Assembly: GCA_916048095.2 (NCBI GenBank)
Contig: OU696589.1
Span: 2,573,448-2,637,447, forward strand
DNA: 64,000 bases
Direction: 5' to 3'
DNA from: Sacculina carcini
Taxonomy: Eukaryota; Arthropoda; Thecostraca; Sacculinidae
This document shows, one piece after another, positions 10,365-20,527 of this stretch (the first letter of the stretch is position 1; each line of letters opens with the position of its first letter). The translations under genes were made by a program, and so were the position numbers. The notes below the pieces were generated by a model. That model was not told where the DNA came from. It searched no databases and was given only the letters and a program-made list of their open reading frames with translations.

Positions 10365-11207
10365 CTAGAACGGCACAGATTCGCGCTCGAATATATCGGC
10401 GAAATTTAGTGCCAGTTTGCTGACGTTGGTGAATATATCAGGTACGCTGTCGCGGCCACAGTGGCCTCCGTATTGCGAGATAATGCCGGCCAACACGAAC
10501 TGATCTCTCGGCCGCGCCAGGAGTGGACCGCCCGAGTCTCCGGGACATACTCCTCCGTTGTCAAAACCGGCCACACAGAATCGAGACTCATTCTGTATCT
10601 GGACGCGGCCGTAAAAAATTTCACACTGCGCCAGACTGACAATTCGGGCGTGAATCTGGCGAAGTTGCCGGTCTTCGCGCTGTCTCCATGTCAGACTGCT
10701 TGTACCGATCACGATGAGAGGTAGTTGGTCAAGGTGTTCATCGTGCAGGGGCAGTCGGACGTACTGCAGCGACGGCAGGTGGATGCCCGGCTCGTGTAAG
10801 ATAGCCAGTGCCATGTCAGATTGGTTGAGGTTGTAAATGAAGTGGCTGTGCAGCATAATTTCGGCAATCGAGTGATGCGAATCTCGGCCGGTTCGCGCTG
10901 AACTATGCACTATAAGCAACCTGGATTTATTGTGGCGATGGAAGCAGTGGGCGGCAGTAATCACGACTCGTTCGTTAAGCAGGGAGCCTCCGCATATCCG
11001 TGTCAAGGTAGGTCTGTAGACGATCTTCACAAAGAACGGATAGTTGTCTGCGGGCACAATTTGTCCTCCAGCAGTATAACCAGCGAGCTGGCTAGAAACA
11101 TTTGCCAATGGCATGAGCCTCGGTAAGCTTCTGCTTTCCACTTTGTAAGGCATCCAACAGAGGATGGTTATGAGTAGCACGCAGCAAACAATCTTGAGCA
11201 CGTCCAT
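10365..11207 (-). CDS. Secreted S1-family serine protease, intronless
   Basis: 280 residues from the ATG at 11207. The longer frame upstream has no ATG, and this start puts the signal peptide (DVLKIVCCVLLITILCW) at the N-terminus. The chymotrypsin-fold triad is complete: H in TAAHC, D in SDMALAIL, S in GDSGGP. Three core disulfides can be paired (ICGG/AAHC, AQCEIF/RFCVAG, VCPGDS/GHCGRD). The S1 pocket position 189 is G (GGVCPGDSGG) rather than the D of trypsin, so an elastase-like or chymotrypsin-like preference is more likely. The usual R-IVGG activation site is replaced by GYTAGG, so activation is unclear. It lies alone between a zinc-finger exon and repeat DNA. No frameshift is seen and it may be functional. 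Confidence 0.82.
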   Translation of the reverse strand: MDVLKIVCCVLLITILCWMPYKVESRSLPRLMPLANVSSQLAGYTAGGQIVPADNYPFFVKIVYRPTLTRICGGSLLNERVVITAAHCFHRHNKSRLLIVHSSARTGRDSHHSIAEIMLHSHFIYNLNQSDMALAILHEPGIHLPSLQYVRLPLHDEHLDQLPLIVIGTSSLTWRQREDRQLRQIHARIVSLAQCEIFYGRVQIQNESRFCVAGFDNGGVCPGDSGGPLLARPRDQFVLAGIISQYGGHCGRDSVPDIFTNVSKLALNFADIFERESVPF

Positions 11208-11785
11208 CTTATCACGGTGTCGTCGCGCATTCAACTGCCGTGTAATCTGCAGTGTGAAGAAAATTTATCGACACGACTCACTCACGACATCCAACCGTAT
11301 TATGAGAGTATCGCATATCAGGTGGATATCAAATATAGATCATGTGAAGTGAACATTCGAGTCATCCACTTGCAGACTCACCTCTGCCCTCGTTGTTATC
11401 TAATCGATATTACCTCGTAGTCGATTGCATATGATTGAGGAGCTAGGTCGACACGTAGCGTGTTTGGTGAACGAGGCTAATGATGTCTCAGATACCCTAC
11501 TACTCGCTTCTTACAGTTGTATGCTTTTTATAGTTTTTACTAGTATGTCAGCGTATCACAAGATTCGATAACTTCATGACGTTTCATTTACAGTGAAACG
11601 AGTAACCCGCGTGTTATACCGAGCCTATATAAGATGATATGCCGCAGGAAATGTCGCTGAGCGTTTTGACAATTTTCTGTTATACACTATGTGAATCACC
11701 ATGTTGAGTTCAGACTATTGAGGAGAAACACATGTAGGACGGCACGCAGAGTCGATGCAAGGTCGTATACCTCCAAATGCAATAG
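11208..11785. other. Upstream region of the protease, nothing firm
   Basis: Would hold the minus-strand promoter of the protease, but no convincing TATA box is seen near it. A plus-strand TATATAAG at about 11624-11633 has no convincing gene downstream. Confidence 0.4.
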
Positions 11786-11918
11786 TTGGGGCCCCCATAA
11801 TATATATAGCACCATTATAACAGAGGTCCGACTTTGGAAAATGCAGTTACGAGCAGCCCTCCGGTCTCTCAACCCTCCCCCGAGCAGGGGGTACGAGGGC
11901 GGTTGCTACGACTCTGAC
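11786..11918. mobile_element. Fragment of a hAT-like MITE
   Basis: Begins GGGGCCCCCATAATATA, like the internal sequence of the MITE at 47689, and ends GGGCGGTTGCTACGACTCTG, like that MITE's right terminus at 52867. The left end is missing. Confidence 0.6.
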
Positions 11919-12329
11919 GGCGTCAATATGATAGCTAGCACGTGCTTCATTATTCTGATTATTATTATTATTATTAATTACAGGCAAATCCAGTAGCATG
12001 GGAAGAGTGCAAGCACTATTACCACCCTAAGGTGGCCCCATGTACCGGAAGCGCCCAAAAGATTCAGAGAGAAAGAGAGTTCGAAGAGAAAAAAGTCTAG
12101 AAAGAGAGTTGGAAAGAAAATAATAAATAAATAACAATAAATAATAAACCATCATCCGATAACAATCCATAATGTCACTCCGCCCACGTTCCTCAATAAA
12201 TAATAACAATCAACAATAAATATGTGATTCATTATAAAAAAACAGCTATCAATAAATAAGAATAAATATTAATAAATAAGTAATAAATAACAATCAAGAA
12301 CAATACATATGATTCAAAAAAGAAACATC

Positions 12330-12660
12330 CAACAATAAATATAAATATGATTCAATAAGTAACAACAACACAAATAAATATGATTCAATAAACAATAACA
12401 CCAATAAATATGACTCAATAAACAACAATAAATATGTTTCAATAAACAGCAACAACAATAATTATGATTCAATAAACAACAACAACAATAAATATGATTC
12501 AATAAACAGCAAAAACAATAAATATGGTTCAATAAACAACAACAACAATAAATATGATTCAATAAACAGCAACAACAATAAATATGATTCAATAAACAAC
12601 AACAACAATAAATATGACTCAATAAACAGCAACAACAATAAATATGATTCAATAAACAAC
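12330..12660. repeat. 30-bp minisatellite in LINE 3' UTR
   Basis: About ten units of a 30-bp motif (AATAAATATGATTCAATAAA plus CAACAACAAC-type part). Because 30 is a multiple of three, it reads open on the minus strand as HIYCCCCLLN repeats, which is not a real protein. The same array sits in the copy at 46080-46330. Confidence 0.85.
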
Positions 12661-12833
12661 AACAGCCAACACTGAGTAAAAGTATAATTTAATAAATAAC
12701 AACAACCAATAATAAATAGTAATAAATAGAGAGTAAAATAGGAATAAATATAAATAAATAGAAAATATATAACAATAAGCATGAATAAATAACAATAAAT
12801 ATGAATAAATATACAATTAATAAGACTCAACAG

Positions 12834-13105
12834 TCAATTCTGCTCTTTCAGTAGCATTTCATTTACTTTGGCCTTGAATTTGTTCAAATTGTTCTGCGAG
12901 AAAGCCTCCTCCTTCAACGTGTTCCAAGTAGACACAGTGGCCGGAAGAAAGCAACGTTGGAATTGTTTTGTACGACAACGAATTGGAGCCATGCACTGGG
13001 AATGATGTTTGGATGTAAACCGTGTGCTTCTTGCTGCCACGAAATCATCAGGAATTGACTTGCTCATCGGATGATGGTCGTTGTGCTTGATCTTGTATAA
13101 TATAT
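12834..13105 (-). pseudogene. LINE ORF2 C-terminal fragment (copy B)
   Basis: Residues from LYKIKHNDHHPMSKSIPD to the stop at 12834 match the copy at 45650-45919 almost exactly (FVAARSTRF, CFLPATVSTWNTLKEEAF). Upstream of about 13105 the open frame continues to 13322 but no longer matches, so the LINE is 5'-truncated there or joined to foreign DNA. Confidence 0.75.
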
Positions 13106-13279
13106 CATTGCAATACCTGTCATATGGTGTGATTTGATTTATTTGTGGTATGGTATGATTATCACAAAAGTTGGGAATTTCATGTGATAATTCTAGGAGT
13201 TTTATATTTTCACACACAGTTTTATATTTTAGTTTTATATTATGCGGCGAAAAATGCCAAAACATGTTGAAAACCTCAA

Positions 13280-13370
13280 AATGGTATTCAGTTTTATATA
13301 ATACTAGCGACAAGTTCCGCACTTCGTGCGGTTATGGTCGCTAGTAGGTCCGCACTACGTGCGTCTCGAA
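13280..13370 (+). repeat. GC-rich palindromic repeat, copy 1
   Basis: At 13304-13344 is a 41-bp near-palindrome: outer arms CTAGCGAC / GTCGCTAG and inner arms CCGCAC / GTGCGG around TTC. It is followed by TCCGCACTACGTGCG and then TCTCG. Further copies lie at 14571-14630 (+), 14870-14960 (-) and, degenerate, at 60663-60700. An inner GC hairpin about 10 nt before CTAGT resembles a Helitron 3' end, but the match continues past CTAGT, so this is uncertain. Confidence 0.55.
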
Positions 13371-13426
13371 AATAACAAGTGTAACCACATATAATTCAAT
13401 AAGTAGTGTAGGCATATAAAATTCAA

Positions 13427-14545
13427 GTGTTCATACTCACATTGAGTCGGATACGCACTTCAACTATTAGTGCCAAAGGCACGCGAATATTGGTATTATG
13501 GTTCTGGTATGTTTAACCAGCCTGCGACAGAATCGCCGTCTGATCATCAAAATGTTGCACAATCCGTGTGCACGACATTATATAAGTTCGCATCGCACAT
13601 ACAGACGCACACGCATACAAACACTGGCTGCACACGTGTTCGTTCATAGAATTTCGGCACACGGACACACATACCAATACAAAATGCAAAACGGTATCGT
13701 GTGTGCAATTCCTGGGAAGAATTGCAAAATTATGCAAGAACAGTTCGCAGAAAAGATGTGGTGGCAATCTGGCAGGTAAGTTTCTAGCAATCGCTCAACT
13801 GAATGACAAAAGTGTGTAGAATAAAGGTAAAAAACAAACACCAATAGAAAAATATATGATAATTACAATTACAATATTGGTAAGCTACACATATACACTT
13901 GAAAAACGCTTCTGGAACACGCACATGCACGACGATGTACTTAATTAAACACTCGTTTTACTACGCACTCTGCACGCCACTGTGCATTTGCAAACGCTCG
14001 CTGCAATGCACGTGAGTCATGGTATATCGACACACAGACACACACACCAATATATACATCAGTGTGCCGTTCTGTACACTGTGTATGTATGTGTGTGTGT
14101 GTGTACGTGTACCTGTATGTGTGTGTGTGTGTGCATGTATGTCAGTGTGTGTGTGCATGTATGTCAGTGTGTATGTGAGTTTGTGTGTGCCTGAGGTGGC
14201 AATCTCGCATGGGCGTTTCTAGCAATCGCTCAACTGAATGGCGCAGTGTGTAGAATAATGGTGAAAAACAAACACCAGTAGAAAAATAAATGTTAATTAC
14301 AATTACAATATTGGTAAGCTACACATATCCACTCGAAAAACGCCTGTGGAACACGCACATGCACGACAATGTACTTATTTAAACACTCTGTTTTACTACG
14401 CGCTCTGCACGCCACTGGGCATTTGCAAACGCTCGCTGCAAACGCTCGCTGCAATGCACGTGAGTCATGGCATATCGACACACAGACACACACACCAATA
14501 TATATACACCAATTTGCCGTTCTGCACACACACACACGTACGTTG
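13427..14545 (+). repeat. Dispersed repeat block with internal duplication and (GT)n
   Basis: A non-coding repeat unit. 13427-13770 matches 16085-16400. 13784-14090 matches both 14210-14545 and 16490-16865 (landmarks: CTAGCAATCGCTCAACTGAATG, split here as CTAGCAATCG and CTCAACTGAATG, then TTACAATTACAATATTGGTAAG). (GT)n lies at about 14090-14190. Copy b ends TTTATTATTATAGATAG and runs straight into palindromic copy 2. No protein is supported. Confidence 0.65.
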
Positions 14546-14570
14546 AGCTTTATTATTATAGATAGACTAG

Positions 14571-14630
14571 AGACAAGTTCCGCACTTCGTGCGGTTATTG
14601 TCGCTGGTAGATCCGCACTGCGTGCGTCTC
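14571..14630 (+). repeat. GC-rich palindromic repeat, copy 2
   Basis: Same motif as at 13304, with GTCGCTGGT in place of GTCGCTAGT, ending TGCGTGCGTCTCG. Confidence 0.55.
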
Positions 14631-14639
14631 GTATGATAT

Positions 14640-14735
14640 AGTATAATATACATAACAGTATATATAACAGTAAATATAAATATTATATTATATATTATAT
14701 CATACTGTTATTTATACTGTTATGTATATTATACT
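14640..14735. repeat. AT-rich inverted repeat
   Basis: Arms 14640-14670 and 14705-14735 (31 bp, about 29 matching) with a 34-bp AT-rich loop. It can form a long hairpin. Confidence 0.75.
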
Positions 14736-14869
14736 GTTAGTTTTCCATATTGATTCCATACACGTCATTCAGTTGAGTGAGTACACTAATTTGAGCAACT
14801 TATCCCGCGTTGTACAATGTACAAAGTGTATAAAAGACTTCGTGCAATTTGAGATTGACAACGAGGTTA

Positions 14870-14960
14870 CGAGACGCACGCAGTGCGGATCTACTAGCGA
14901 CAATAACCGCACGAAGTACGGAATTTGTCGCTAGTATTATATAAAACTGAACACAGTGCT
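14870..14960 (-). repeat. GC-rich palindromic repeat, copy 3 (inverted)
   Basis: On the minus strand this repeats copy 1, including the flank TTCAGTTTTATATAATA before CTAGCGAC. It is inverted relative to copies 1 and 2. Confidence 0.55.
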
Positions 14961-15589
14961 ACTGCAAAAATTCGCCTGCGTCGTCGAATATTACCGGGTC
15001 GTTTGGCTGCAAATCAGCCGTAAGCGGACAACCACGCGGGACGGTGGTAATGAAAAAAACTATGATAATTCAGCAGACGTGTATTAATACAAGGACGTGG
15101 CAACTGATCTAGAAAAGCACGTGGATAAAACACGCGAAACAAACATCGGGGTCAGTCTGAACAAACGGCGTGATGAGTTGCAATGCAAGCGGTTAATAAC
15201 GCTAGGTACTGAAGCAAATGATGTGGTGATCGTGATGTATGATCGTACGTGTATGAATTGTGTTCATGTAACATTTCCTGAAAGCTTAGTACTATATGAT
15301 GTCTTACTATGTACGTCGTGCAATAGCGATCCTTCTCGGTGATGTATTTGTCCTTGTCCTTGAATATTTGCACCAATCGAAGTCATCCGAAAACAGTTGT
15401 TATACCTTTAAATGTTTGACAAAAATGTCTCGATTGAACATTGTCGCCTGATAGCAAGCCTCTAGTCAGATTTTCTCATTGGAACAGCACATGCATGATG
15501 TTTCATTCCTACATTTTTTGGCATTACAGAATTCACACACGACAGACATGCGCCCTATGGAAAGAAATGGTCGTGTTTCAAAAGTATTG
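14961..15589. other. Nothing recognised
   Basis: About 630 bp between palindromic copy 3 and the Arg/Ala-rich remnant. The open frame at 15097-15342 has no recognised family. Confidence 0.45.
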
Positions 15590-16115
15590 ATTAGCAATAT
15601 AATGAAAAGCAGCTAACCTCCACTCTGAGGGAAGAAACGGTCGCACTCGGAAGTCGCCTAGTCGCCGAGCCTCCTCTGTCCTTCTCTGTGCATCTGTAGC
15701 CACATTCACTGTTGCTGTGCGTGCAGCTGCAGCTCTCCGAGCATTTGTCAGCCGCCGCTGCTGAGACGCCTTCGGTGACTCAGGCAGGCGAGCAGCTGTC
15801 ATACGCTTGGCGTTTAATTGCCGCCGCTACTGAAACATTTCGACGTCTCATCGCCTCCACTCCTGGAAGTGTTCGGCAGTCGCCGGTCCGTCGGACAGCG
15901 GTTTTACGTGCTGCATCCAAGCGGCGCCGATTTTCAGCAGCGGCAGGTGTAGACGGGCCTTCGTCAGTGTCGTCCATGTGTGATCGTGGATTTTTCTGGA
16001 CGCATGTTCTATCTGAATATATCACAAAACCCTGAAGCGCCGTTGAGCGATACCAAAAAATAGCATAAGCACATGAAATTATAATTTGTTGATACTCACA
16101 TTGAGCAGGATACAC
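15590..16115 (-). pseudogene. Possible Helitron N-terminal coding remnant (Arg/Ala-rich)
   Basis: Two minus-strand frames that switch near 15790 encode Arg/Ala-rich, mildly repetitive protein: RRRLDAARKTAVRRTG in the first, QQRRLTNARRAAAARTA and DAQRRTEEARRLGDFR in the second. Such stretches are common at the N-terminus of Helitron Rep-helicases, before the replication-initiator domain. Neither the His-rich Rep motif nor helicase motifs are present, so the assignment is tentative. The palindromic repeats on its left, in matching orientation (copy 3), are the only other hint. Confidence 0.35.
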
Positions 16116-16867
16116 GTTCAACGTATACGTATAAAGCCCACGCGAGTAATAGCAGCGTATAGAACGCATGTACAATGATACTGTGACAGAATCGCCGTCT
16201 GATCATCCAAATGTTGCACAATCCGTGTGCATGACATATATGTTCGCATCGCACATACACATACAAACACTGGCTACACACGTGTCCGTTCATAGAATTT
16301 CGGCACACGGACAAATACCAATACAAAATGCACAAAGGTAGCGTGTGTACAATTCCTGAGAAGCAGGATAACGCGCACACAACCACGTGGTTGCAATTGC
16401 GCACTGTGTGTGCGTGTGTACGATCGCTCCGCTGCTGCTAAATTATGCATGAACAGTTCGCAGAAATGATACAGTGCATTCTCGCAGGGAAGTTTCTAGC
16501 AATCGCTCAACTGAATGACGCAGTGTATAGAATGAAGGTGAAAAACAAACACTAATAGAAAATCCAATGTTAATTACAATTACAATATTGGTAAGCTATA
16601 CATACACACTCGAAAACGCGTATGGAACACGCACTTACAGGACGATGTACGAGTATTTAATTAAACGCATACTATGTACGACGATGTACTTAATTAAACG
16701 TTTTACTACGCACTCTGTACTCTACGCCACTGTGCTTTTGCCAACGCTGCTGAGCTCTGCAAACGCTCGCTGCGATGCATGTAATTTCAGGGAATCTCCG
16801 CACACGCATAACAATACAACGTGTGTTCATGCGGACACACACACACGTACGTTGAGCTTTATTATTA
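16085..16867 (+). repeat. Second copy of the dispersed repeat block
   Basis: Matches 13427-13770 (16085-16400) and 13784-14545 (16490-16865), ending GAGCTTTATTATTAT. Here that end is followed by TAGAGTTGG instead of the palindromic repeat. Confidence 0.65.
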
Positions 16868-19560
16868 TTAGAGTTGGTAATCTTATGTGATGACATAAAA
16901 CTATTTTCCCATGCATAAAATGCCATTTTCACTGAAGAAATACTGTTCATATTTATAATTCTGTAGATTGCGCCTAGAATTGATGTATCCTGCTAATAAC
17001 TATAATTACACAAATTCCTTATTCAACTATACATTACATTAAATGACTAGCATATCATAAATTATGAATTATTGGAATACTTCATGAAAATGTTGTGATA
17101 CCGCACATATACCCAACTCAATGTCAGTGTAAGATTATACACTATGTTTACGGACGATTGGGGCTTGTAATCTGAGTAGGTCCGGACACCGCTGCAGTCA
17201 ACACTATGCGCGTATGACAGCATTTCTTTGTATCGAAGGCGTCGTTAGGTCGGGGTACAGAGGCGTATGCGCACCAGCAATAAGTAGAACATTAACGCTA
17301 GCAACGTTAAAATGAAAGTATAGCAACGTTCTTGTTTGCGTTTTAAATCCGGACAACAAGCACGGTGTTGTACCTCCGGCTAGGTTAAGGTATTACACCC
17401 CTAGTTAAATTTAGTTGTCATACCCCTACCAAATTAGTTGTGGGCGTGGCTTGCGTTGTGTGACAGCGTGGCTAGGGGATTCAGTGTCTGCAATAACCCG
17501 CTATACAGATCAAATCACGTGACTTTAGTTTTTTTCACGTGGCATTTTTCAAATGGCATCTGCATTGTGCCGCTCAAAGGGGTTGAAGGAATTAAATGAG
17601 AAGAATTTTCTCAACAAAAATATGTCTGATGGGAAGAGCATGTTTTGCGTTGCATACGAGAAGAAGGTGTCCGCTGGTCAGAAGTCACAGCTTGAACAGC
17701 ACAACAAATCGATTGTTCACTCGAAAAATATGCTGTTGAAGCCCAAGAGACAGGCTTCTCAGAGTCAGTTGGAAGATGTATTGAACTGTGCCCCCAAAAA
17801 AATCTCCATCACAGGTATTGGGCAAATAATTGTGTTGTGCGATGCTCTCCGCAAATGTTACATGGAATAAGCTCGACGATCCTATGCCGAGGAATTTTCT
17901 GGAGAGAAATATCGGAGTGACAATGCCGTCGCAATCTACGATGAAAAAACGTACTTGCAGGAGTACGACGACGTCAATTGTTGACTCACTCAAGGACAAT
18001 CAATTATGGGTTGATGTTGACGAGACCATGGACTCATGCGGACGTTATGTTGTCAACGTGGTTATAGGTAAATTAGACAGTGAATTATTTCACCCGCCCT
18101 ACTTGATGAACTGTGCTTTTGTGGACAGACTCAATTCGTCATCTGTCGCACGTTTGGTGAACAGTACTTTACAGGACATTGGCAAAAATGTTAAGCTATT
18201 GCTGACTGATGCAGCACCGTATATGATCAGATCTGGACGAGACCTCAAGGTGTTCTACCCCAACATGCTCCACATAGCATGCTTGGCGCATGGTCTCCAC
18301 AGGATTTGTGAGAAAGTTCGAGAGTTGTTTCCTAGCGTCAACGAAATTATTTCGTCCGTGAAACGAGTTTGTGGAAGCTCCAAGTCGAGTTGTTATTTGG
18401 AGGGAGACATGTTCATAGCCTCTACCACCAGAGCCGGTGTTAACAAGGTGGGTATCATGGCTTAAGGCTTCACTGTTCTACGCAGAACATCTGGAACAGG
18501 TTAGAGAAGTGCTGATGAAGTTGGACGCATCAGAGGCCGATTTAATCGAGACCGCACAACAGTGCTTGAGGAATGTGCAGTTGTGGGCCGACCTGGTGTA
18601 CATTGTCTCACATCTCGCGTTTCTGCCCGACTCCATCACTAAATTGGAAACAGCCGGCTTGTCGCTATCCAATGGTTGTGACACGCTAGCGAAATGCAGG
18701 GAAATGATGGAGCATGTACCCTGTGAAAAGGGTGAGATTCTGAGGACAAAGTTGATTTCAGTTTTGTCCAAGAACCTGGATTTATTCATAATGGAAAGCC
18801 TGCATTTTGCAATCGACAGAAAAGCTTGCGGCACTACGGATCTTCCTGGAGGGATGTTCCCGAAAGCCATTTCATTTTCCGATTGCCAATTTCAAATTTG
18901 CCCCGTTGCTGAGTGTCGACTTCGAAAGAAGTTTCTCCACTTACAAGAATTAGCTTAACGACAGGCGGCAACAACTCACCGAAGAGAATAAAAAAATTAT
19001 GGTGACAATTGTTTTCATAACAGGCGCGAAAATGTTGAGAACTAAATTGTTCAGTTGTTTTTGGTAGTTTTTCAAGTGAATGTTTGTTAATGGTTTGTTA
19101 ATTTTTGTTTTGCCGTCGTTCAAAACGTTCGCACGTACTTTGTAGTTTTAATAATTGATATTGTTTTTCAGAAGTATTTTGCCGCTGTTCATATGTTGGT
19201 TTATACCACAATGCAAGTTAAAAAATCGGGATAAGTCAAATCTGGTGCAAAGACCGTTCAGGTTCAGAACATGACCTACATTGGTCATGGTATGCCCTCA
19301 CAATGCAAAATATACATGAATAACTAAGTCATGCTATTATTGCGCCTCGTAGTAAAGGTTTAAAATAGCACCCCTACCTGAAGAGTCCAATCAAGATAGA
19401 ACTTACACCAGATAGTACGACAATTTTCCCTCCCTAAGGGTGGTGATGAAACAGAATGAAACGTCGCTGGATACATGCTTGGAATGCAAATGACTTACCA
19501 AACTCACGAAAGCCTTAGGATAGTCGCAAAAATTCACATCTTATGTGAAACTTGAGTAAC
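16868..19560 (+). mobile_element. Decayed hAT-type DNA transposon and flanking repeat
   Basis: Contains a frameshifted hAT-like transposase (17553-18958). Terminal inverted repeats could not be fixed with confidence: CACCCCTA-type sequences at about 17390 and 19375 are candidates. The right flank 19389-19555 is homologous, in inverted orientation, to 32205-32330 (core: CCCTCCCTAAGGGTG and GTCGCTG-ATACATGCTT). The left start TAGAGTTGGTAATCTTATG also resembles the sequence next to that second copy. Confidence 0.55.
17553..18958 (+). pseudogene. hAT-like (DUF659-type) transposase, two frameshifts
   Basis: Three overlapping frames (17553-17870, 17830-18465, 18437-18958) together give an N-terminal BED-like finger and an RNase-H-like transposase core. 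The finger reads FCVAYEKKVSAGQKSQLEQHN, where the second Cys has become Tyr. The core has LWVDVDETMDSCGRYVVNV with a likely catalytic D, then LLTDAAPYMI and LHIACLAHGLHRICE. The continuation TRWVSWLKASLFYAEHLEQV is typical of this hAT branch. The C-terminal dimerisation region is not seen. A degenerate copy of the finger lies at 36030-36390 on the minus strand. Inactive. Confidence 0.75.
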
Positions 19561-19972
19561 ATATTTTTCGCTTTCTGACAACATATTTTGACATTTTTCT
19601 TCACATAAAAACTTATAACAACAACAACAACAACAACAACAACATGTATTTAATATAGCGCACTTTCGAGGACAAAGGCGCGAGCAGGAGCAGGGTAATG
19701 AAGTGTAGATACAGAGCGATATGGGGACAAAAATATGGAGCACAAATCGACAGAAAGTACATGGGTGCTTGCAAAATTGAACACATACATTCACACATAC
19801 GCACAAACACATGCACGCGAAACATACACACGCACATATATACACATATACATGCATACACATATACATATATGAATAATGCAATGTAATAGAGCATATA
19901 ATGGAAAGAGAGAAAATATATAATGGGAATATAGAATAAAAAGCATAGGATATAAAATAATAAAAATAAATG

Positions 19973-20166
19973 CTAGATGGCCGTTGGCTAGCGAGTAGCT
20001 CTTCCGCCCTTGGACAGGTTTTATTTTTAGTCCTGCTGGGTGTCTAGCCACCCTCCTCACCGGTGGGAACCAGTGGGGGAGCCAGTTTAGTCGCCGACCA
20101 CTCGACTATGAGACTGGTTGTACTGGGCTACACAGTACCAGTAGCAGGAATTCTCCTGACCAGACA
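19973..20166 (-). repeat. Inverted-repeat arm 1
   Basis: About 194 bp that is the inverted copy of 20619-20810. Shared landmarks are GAGGAGGGTGGC-AGACACCC, GTCGGCGACTAA and AGCCAACGGCCATCT. On the other arm this lies in the 5' untranslated region of the I-like LINE. Confidence 0.85.
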
Positions 20167-20264
20167 ATTTACCAGACCGAAGTGAGTCAACCAGCCAAAC
20201 ACAGTAGATCACAATGAGGATAAGAGTTGGAAGATAACAGAAACAGATTACAGGGTAGGTTAGA

Positions 20265-20522
20265 TCAAGCAGATTCAAGTAGGTGTTTGTGCAAGGCGAC
20301 AGAGAAAAACTTGAGAGACGTTTTTTCAAGGATGTGTGAGGGAAGCGAGTTATACATACGAGGAGCATAAAATGTATAAGATTTGGACGACCAGGGAGAT
20401 AAATTGATAGCGGGAGGAATAACTAAAGGCTTACGATGGCGACTATCAGAGCGAACGCTGGGTATGAGAAGAGAGCGAAGATACAATGGTGAAGATTGAG
20501 AATGAATCAATTTGAATGTCAA
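20265..20522 (-). pseudogene. LINE ORF2 C-terminal end
   Basis: Encodes LIHSQSSPLYLRSLLIP...INLSPWSSKSYTFYAPRMYNSLPSHI and a short tail. This corresponds to the C-terminal part of the LINE at 1740-3334 (SAWSSKSFSFFGPRLYNYLPSHI). The reverse transcriptase that should precede it is replaced by the I-like LINE. Confidence 0.78.
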
Positions 20523-20527
20523 ACAGC

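Larger units (their letters stand above)
11955..13105 (-). mobile_element. LINE 3' end with A/T-rich repeated 3' UTR (copy B)
   Basis: Minus-strand copy of the LINE family also found at 45335-46685. Reading from 13105 downward it has the reverse-transcriptase C-terminal end, a long 3' untranslated region with a 30-bp minisatellite, a conserved block around TACCACCCTAAGGTGG (about 12018-12034), and a terminal (TAAT)n run at 11958-11978. A third, shorter copy lies at 41782-42190. Confidence 0.75.
19616..20527 (-). mobile_element. 3' end of the nested minus-strand CR1/L2-like LINE
   Basis: The LINE's C-terminal coding end (20265-20522) and 3' untranslated region run to a (TTG)n tail, seen on plus as (AAC)n at 19616-19643, preceded by the GCGCTATATTAAATACATG terminus. 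The 3' UTR includes an AC-rich stretch (19785-19880) and the inverted-repeat arm 19973-20166. With 24758-26006 and 30731-32160 it appears to be one original LINE. Its central reverse transcriptase is missing. Confidence 0.7.

Noticed and set aside
11624..11633. TATATAAG as promoter of a plus-strand gene
   Set aside because: The only downstream frame (11691-11996) has no domain and runs into a MITE and LINE tail.
12314..12830. Cys/Leu-rich 112-122 aa frames
   Set aside because: They come from the 30-bp minisatellite in a LINE 3' UTR.
17370..19385. CACCCCTA motifs as the definite ends of the hAT at 17.5 kb
   Set aside because: They are in the same orientation at both sides and no matching 8-bp duplication was found.
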